Origin: Calendula officinalis
Lineage: Eukaryota; Streptophyta; Magnoliopsida; Asterales; Asteraceae
Reading direction: 5' to 3'
Length of the DNA stretch: 64,000 nucleotides
Assembly (NCBI GenBank): GCA_963853835.1
Contig: OY970822.1
Span: forward strand, 50,308,404-50,372,403
Shown here: in pieces, positions 57,990 to 64,000 of the stretch
Layout: every line of letters starts with the position of its first letter
Numbering within the stretch: the stretch's first letter is position 1
Notes under the pieces: generated by a model
Database searches by the model: none
Told to the model about the DNA's origin: nothing
What the model saw: only the letters and a program-made list of their open reading frames with translations
Translations under genes and position numbers: made by a program

Positions 57990-59090
57990 TTAATTAAATC
58001 ACTTCAAAAGGTAATTTGTGAATTAAAAGGACCAACTGCAATGTGGGAAATTACAAGTACGCAGAATTATGTTTTATTTGAAAAATCATCGCATGATAAT
58101 GTTAAGAATTTACGATTAAGTAATGACTATAAAGAAAAATTGGAGAAAAGTGAGAATGTTTATTGCAAAGTTGATATTTTAACTGATAAAGTTCAAGCTC
58201 TAGAATCTGAAACCGCAAATTTGAAATCAAAAATCACAACTTATGAAACAGATTCCGAGAACTTGAAAATTTAAATTGTTGAACTCACAAAACACCTTCA
58301 TGACTCCAATCATTTGAATGTTTTGAACATCGAAAAATACGATTATATTTGTGCTGAAAATCATATTTTGACTGATAAAATTAAACAACTTGAATGTAAT
58401 TTTGGATCAGATTTATAAAAACAAATCAATATTTTCAATATTGAAAAAGCAAAATTGTTAGATAAAATCACATCTCTTAATGCAGATATTTCTTTGTCAC
58501 AAACTGCAAACGATGTTTTGAAAATTAAGATTGAAGAATGTTCTAAACCTAAAATTGTTGATAAAGGAAAACGAGCGGCACAAGTTCCCATTAAGATTTA
58601 CACCGGTGAATCTTCAAAATCTGTTTCTAAAAAGGTCTCACAGTTCACAACTTATGTACTTCAAAAGAGTAAAAAGTTGTTTGTGAAACCACAATCTTCG
58701 GAACCTTGTACGTCTAAATCAAAATTTGTTTTGAAACATTCTTCGATTCCAAAGCTTTCAATGTCTACGACAAAAACTTTAACATACACGAGAAAAGACA
58801 TGCTAGCTTTGGCAACTAAAACTGATCTTAACTTTTCGACAACAGTGAAAAATGTTTTTGTTTCTAAGACACCTAAGATCTTAAAAGAAAAATGGATTCC
58901 AAAAACTCCAAAATCTCATATAATTCCTCGGAAATTATTTGAAAGTGAAAAACATCCAGTTTCAATTTTTATTGGAATTCCAAATCTTTACATCAAATCG
59001 ATACAACTTATCGATGGTTTCACTCTAATACTAACACCATCGGATCGAAACAAAAATGGGTACCAAAAGTTGTATGATTTGTTTTCGCAG
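57990..59090 (+). pseudogene. gag: Sirevirus gag coiled-coil fragment
   Basis: One frame across 58041-59090 with TAA at 58272-58274 and 58416-58418. At the second, the homologous minus-strand copy (30590-32466) has glutamine, so CAA to TAA is the simple explanation. Coiled coil first, then the basic S/T/K-rich end and the I-I-P-R-K-L-F-E-S-E block shared with the other copy. The last part (58960-59080) is frameshifted relative to it. Followed by the hairpin array, then cut by a gypsy LTR. Confidence 0.8.
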
Positions 59091-59099
59091 GTGAATGAC

Positions 59100-59207
59100 T
59101 TATACACACTTCAGTATATAACTCGAGCCTCAACAGAATGACTTATACACAATTCAGTGTATAACTCCAGTCTCAACAGAATGGTTTATACACACTTCAG
59201 TGTATCA
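59100..59207 (+). repeat. Post-gag hairpin array, three units of 43 bp
   Basis: TTATACAC / GTGTATAA arms with 6-nt loops (ACTTCA, AATTCA, ACTTCA) at 59100-59121, 59143-59164 and about 59186-59207. The first has one mismatch. It corresponds to the two units at 30504-30568. Confidence 0.8.
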
Positions 59208-59225
59208 CCCGAGCTTCAAAGAAAT

Positions 59226-62046
59226 TGTAACATCCCAAAAATCAGGGGAAATTTAAAAAAATTTAAATAATAAAACAAACAATTTCCCCAAGAGTACAAG
59301 TAACTCGAAGGTCCCAACTCATGAATAAAAATATAAAACGTCTCGTGGTTTAAATGCGGAATAATAAAAGGTTTTAAAAAAAAAACATGTTTGACTCGAA
59401 ATAAATGTTTTAATCCAAATCCATAAATATAAAAATAGAAACGCAGCTCATCAACCATTGACCTTCTCTTTGCCCTTGCTAGTACCTGTAGAATAGGGGG
59501 AGTGATTGGGGTCAGCCACCGCTGAGTGAATAATATCAAATCAAAATAAACAAATAAATACAAACAACTCAAGCCACATAAGTGATCCCTAAAGACTCTA
59601 CTCAATTCTCAATTACTCAAGTTTATTTTCTCCGATTTTAAATTTATATAGCGCTTGTGTGACTTGGGACGAGAGATCAACCTCGACCCGCCTCACACAA
59701 CTCAAGGCTCAACACCTGTACTCTTCGGTGTTGAGTCAAAACGTCTGGCACCAGTACTCTTCGGTGCCAAGACAACTCAAGTATATTATGTTTAATGTTT
59801 TAACTCAAGAACTCAAAACTCAGATAACTCAGGCTCAAGATAACTCAAATCACAAATAACTCAAATCACGGATAACTCAAACAAATCACCCAATCAATAC
59901 TCAAGCTCAATCAACAAGATAATTCACAACACGTAGCACAAAATCATGAATCGAAAGTAAGTACAAGTTTATAGTGAGATTACCCACCTCAAGTAAACGT
60001 AAGCTCCTAGATAATCCTTGGCACGAAAGGTAGTCTCCACTCAGGTCCTAGAAGGTCCTACAATGCATAATGGAACTCGGATTAGAATTTGAATCAAATC
60101 TATTTTCAATAGAATTTGACAGAGCTCAGCACTCCTACGGAAACAGCCATAACTCTCAAACTGTTCACTAGATTTGTCCCAAATTTTTATTGTAACTAGA
60201 AAACTCAGAAAGATAAAAATCGTAAGAAGGACCGGAGACCCGAATCTGATCAGAAGGGTCCCGAAACCAGCCCACAACTTGGCAGATTCGTGCAGTATTA
60301 CAGCACTGAAATAGTCCTATGGACGAGAGGTTTGCGGCCACAAAAAGACAAGTCACAGAACTAAAACTTTACAGAAGACCCGGAAGTCAGATTCCGGATC
60401 GTAACAGACCGAAAACAGCTGCGAAAGTGACGGACAGAATCTGTCCTAAAATCGAATATCTTAGAAATAAAACCAAGAACAAAATGCATAACCCGACATC
60501 GACATCCCGAGCATCTACTGAGATGTCCGACAGCTGATCTCACAAGGTTCTTCGAGTTTGACTCGGGAGTGACTTAACTACTCAAAAATAAAAAAATATA
60601 GACGATTAGAAAAGGGATAGAAAATATACCCTACGAACCAAATCACAGAAAAGCGAACACCCGAACACCCAAATCACAGCTGCTCCCTTCATAAAGCCCC
60701 AAACTAAATAAAGTGTCCTTCTTGATGACTAAGGAGCTTGCCGACCAATCTCCATTAATAAACCTATTGTCTTTATCATAACACCACTAACGATCAACAA
60801 TACTTCAAATCTCCCGGCGCTCCAATAATTAAATAAACAACAAGCCACAGTCGAATTACACGTGAACTATAGCTGGCCAAAATAATAAAAAATATACTCC
60901 ACCACCGATTGGAAGAATCAATTAACACATCCAAAAGAAAAGCATCACCGCCAACTAGAATCTCACCCGGAAATCACACATATAAACACGTCATTGATCG
61001 GATCAGAAAAAAAAAACAGAAAGAGAAAGAGAACCGGAATTCTTACCCAAGACCCGACACCATCCGAGACAAAATCAATTAAAACGATTTGATAGTTAAC
61101 AACGGTTGACAACCCGGTTTGATTTAGTTTGACAAAATCCACAATTCACAATCATATAAATTAACAAAACCCGAGATAAATGAACTACAAACCAATTAAA
61201 TTATTAAAGATGATACAACGAAACAATATGAAAGAAAAAGGACAATATGAAAAGGGATGATAATTATACCCTACGAATCAATATGCGAGATTGGCGAAAC
61301 ATCGGGATTCCCACACGCAATCACTAAATCAAACAGGTGTTTCTTTTGTACCAAATATGAGCGCTGCCACTTAAATTCCCCAAGGGCTTCAAATAATGTA
61401 ACTAATTCTTATAAACTTCATGTACAAGTGCACATGCTTGAAATAATCAGATGAAAAGATCATCTCCTCCCAATGCCACCGTCCAACCATTTAACTCCAC
61501 CTATTGTCCATAAAATTCGAAATTCTCAAGCAAGAATAAACTCCCACTGTCAATTTGAAACCAAATTCCATCGTCTGACAACCCGTGACCTGCTTCTATG
61601 TTGATGACTTCTTCCAATTGTATATCACGAGAACCATAAAAATATGTGCGGCCGAAGGTTGCAAATGTGGGGGAATTATGGTAATTTTTTGTTTAAGTAC
61701 TATTTAACTCGGGCCACTAACTCATATTAGGCTTTAAGCCCGAAAACAAATTAAAACCCAACAACAAGAGATTTGTTCCTTGGCATTGGCCTTCGGCTGG
61801 CCCGACTCAAAAGAATATCACTCAACTCATGTGATTAACTAATCGGTCTAAACCCGAGAGGAACTATTAAATTATTTTTAATAATATACGAACGTATACT
61901 AAACTATAAAGTGTCCAAATAATTAAAATGTATAAATAATACGAACCGTCTAAATATCTGTAATTAATTAAATAATTATTAATATTAAATTTAAATATGA
62001 CGATGAAATTAATATTATTCAATTATTAAAATTTCAGGGCGTTACA
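59226..62046 (-). repeat. 3' LTR (2.8 kb) of a minus-strand gypsy element
   Basis: Starts TGTAACATCCC on the plus strand and ends AGGGCGTTACA, then the pol end follows. In its own direction it runs from TGTAACGCCC to GGATGTTACA. At 2,821 bp it is long; a nested insertion inside cannot be excluded. It interrupts the Sirevirus fragment (flank GAAAT). Partner LTR not in the window. Confidence 0.7.
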
Positions 62047-62137
62047 ACTCAACTCCACTTGAAATAGACTTCGTCCCCGAAGTCATCGCTCGGAAGAAGC
62101 TCAGGGTAGCGATCCCGTATCTCAGACTCAGGCTTTC
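62047..62137 (-). pseudogene. C-terminal end of gypsy pol
   Basis: On the minus strand, directly before the LTR, the sequence reads W-x-x-E-S-E-I-R-D-R-Y-P followed by F-G-D-E-V, the end of a chromovirus polyprotein. The homology stops at about 62137. Confidence 0.7.
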
Positions 62138-63960
62138 CAACGACACACATCCGCAAAAGAGGAAAAATGATAAGGTTATGAACTAAAGAAACTTGGATTA
62201 TCGAAACAAGAAAAGGACGACGATAGAAGTACGAAATAATCCACGATACTCTGCTAAAGGCGTCTTCTTGCTCTCGTAGTCAGACACAGTTGTTGCACTC
62301 AGTGGTTAATGTTGCGTTGAATCTCTGATTCAACTCCACTTGGAGATTTGTTACGGTTTGGTACGTGAAGACAAATGATTTCAGCATGGTACTCGGCCCT
62401 CTCACGGCGACAAAATAAATTTTATAGGAAGATTTCTTCCCGCACCGCTCTATCAAATAATTACTCATACTATTTAGCAACATAAAATTTCTTATTATTG
62501 GCAAATCTCTACCAGGAATGGCACCTCAAAGTCCTCTACTCTATGGAACATTAGCTCGTTTAAAACATAAGAACAATTTAGTGGTTCACACCACTTTCAC
62601 AAAATACCAAAACAAGTTCACTATTCTCATAAATGTATTTATCACACAGAATTCTCATATTCTCAAATATCATGCACAGAAGGTGTTCACTTAGTAAGCA
62701 ACTCATGCCTCTTACTCAATTTACATATACTCAGAATGCATTCATCCCAAATTTATACAACTTGCTTTTAACTCAACGCAAGCTTATATCATCAATTTAA
62801 ACTCAAATCTCATTTAAAGACTTCTCACCGGTCGACATAATGTATACATTTACTATCTTTTATGATTTTTCACGTGATCAAATTTACTTAACAGACTACT
62901 CGAACAGATAATTTCTCTTTTAAACCGCGTTATTAGTTCTCTTGATAACTCGTATTTAATAATCCTTCGCTGACTCTTTCTAGTATTGCTCGTGCAACTC
63001 ATTTTATTGATACTTATCAACTCATTTAATGTTTTTATCATTTAGCTCGTTAATTAACTTCTTGCTTTATTCTCATTTAATTTGTCTCTTGATCAATTTG
63101 ACTAATTGTCCATTTATAAATATCATTTTATTTTAAATTCTGAACGCCTCAATTAAATGTCTTCTCTTTACTCAATTAATTAACTCGTTAATTACTTACC
63201 TCGTTAATTCTTGTGTATTCCATTATTCAGTTAATCTCATTCTCAATTAAAAGCTTCCTCATTACTTTATATTTTTAGTGCTTTCTCGATTTAGAAACTC
63301 ATAGTATTTTAATAAAAAATTTATTATTTGACACGCTTATATTTTTCTCCTTTGCTCATTTTAATAACTATTCTTGATTTACCAATTACTCAATAAAACA
63401 TAATATTTGATGACATTCAATTTAATAGTCTAACTTGATAATCTCGATAGTTCAAATTTAATATTTGCTTATAATAAAATTTTCTCTTTTGATTTATTTT
63501 AATAAGTTATTTGTTTAACTTGATTTAGTAGTTCTCCATTGATTTAAACCCTTATCTTTTAAAGTTATGATAAAAAAAAAATTATCACTTTAACTCGATT
63601 TGAAAATTCATAAATAAATTCTCATCATTTCATTACTCATGTAATTATAGCGCTTGTTACTTCTCATTCGCACCATTACTCTTGGTTATTAATTTCTTAC
63701 AATTTGATAACTACACCATCACATGAATCTAATTATTCTCAATTACTCTTATAGATTCTCTAATCGCATGCATATAAATTACTCAACACAACAATTTGGC
63801 TCAACAATTTCCTCGACTGGGTTCTCCTTATAAACTTTATTTTTCACATTTTAATTCGATTTATAAATCTCCATTAGCTCAATAATACAAATTTAATAAT
63901 TCACAATTTATAATTATTCTCTATTCGCTCTCATAATATTGGCGCTTTTCTCTTTTTACC
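62138..63960. other. T-rich, ACTC-rich sequence without a gene
   Basis: Long run of short phrases such as CTCGTTAATTA, TTTACTCAATTAA and ACTCATTT. The composition resembles an LTR interior. It ends against another gypsy pol tail, so much of it may be the LTR of that element. Confidence 0.4.
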
Positions 63961-64000
63961 ACCACCCAACTCCACTAGGAGAAAACTCGTCCCCGAGTTT
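63961..64000 (-). pseudogene. Edge of another gypsy pol 3' end
   Basis: AACTCGGGGACGAGTTTTCT followed by GTGGAGTTGGG on the minus strand is the usual end of chromovirus pol and PPT. Only 40 bp are in the window. Confidence 0.5.

Noticed and set aside
59659..59859. 66-codon frame within the 2.8-kb gypsy LTR
   Set aside because: Lies in LTR sequence and is made of ACTCAA-type repeats; not a credible gene.

Overview
This window is plant nuclear DNA, almost certainly from a flowering plant with a repeat-rich genome. A eudicot is likely. The style of the retroelements suggests a composite (Asteraceae), but that is an impression and was not tested. I see no host gene that I would defend. Nearly everything recognisable is transposable-element sequence, much of it nested. 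There is no rRNA, no confident tRNA and no CRISPR array.

Layout. (1) Positions 1-2620 are the 3' end of a Sirevirus-type Ty1/copia element: a long 3' UTR and the 3' LTR. (2) 3102-4597 is the 5' end of a copia element on the minus strand. Two MITE-like elements follow (4632-4789 and a Stowaway at 5858-6121). (3) 6254-28665 is a 6.4-kb minus-strand copia element. It is split by a complete 16,015-bp Sirevirus-like element (6822-22836) with a perfect 5-bp target duplication (AACAT), 304-bp LTRs differing at 2 positions, gag, pol and a large env-like gene. (4) 28666-30490 holds rearranged copia fragments in opposite orientations. (5) 30490-39316 is the 5' part of another Sirevirus on the minus strand. 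Its gag is split by a complete 4,736-bp Mutator-like (MULE) transposon (32467-37202) with long terminal inverted repeats and a perfect 9-bp target duplication. (6) 39317-49170 has foldback and Mutator-type MITEs, then a minus-strand copia RT/RNase H broken by an 827-bp hAT-like element, by a chromovirus-type gypsy element (44048-48094) and by a Sirevirus LTR plus leader (from 48280). (7) 49211-56523 is a 7.3-kb minus-strand Helitron with helicase remnants, a short LINE-like insertion, a possible RPA-like gene and a second Helitron 3' end inside it. (8) 57990-59220 is another Sirevirus gag fragment. It is followed by a gypsy element with a 2.8-kb LTR (59226-62046) and the edge of another gypsy element at 63961-64000.

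How the parts relate. The retroelement genes are mostly broken by nonsense codons and small indels, and several of the stops look like C-to-T change in CAA or CGA codons. The nested Sirevirus nevertheless has nearly identical LTRs, so it is recent. Its most unusual feature is that the env-like gene seems to be a separate transcription unit, with a TATA box, a leader with a good 5' splice site, and a roughly 700-bp putative intron. That arrangement mirrors the gag leader, and both putative introns contain arrays of an 11-bp palindrome (TTCGGCCCGAA). Palindrome arrays sit about 440-457 nt after the primer binding site in three different Sirevirus copies here. Further structured repeats are a triple hairpin with a compensatory base change in the 3' UTR and a 43-bp hairpin array just after gag.
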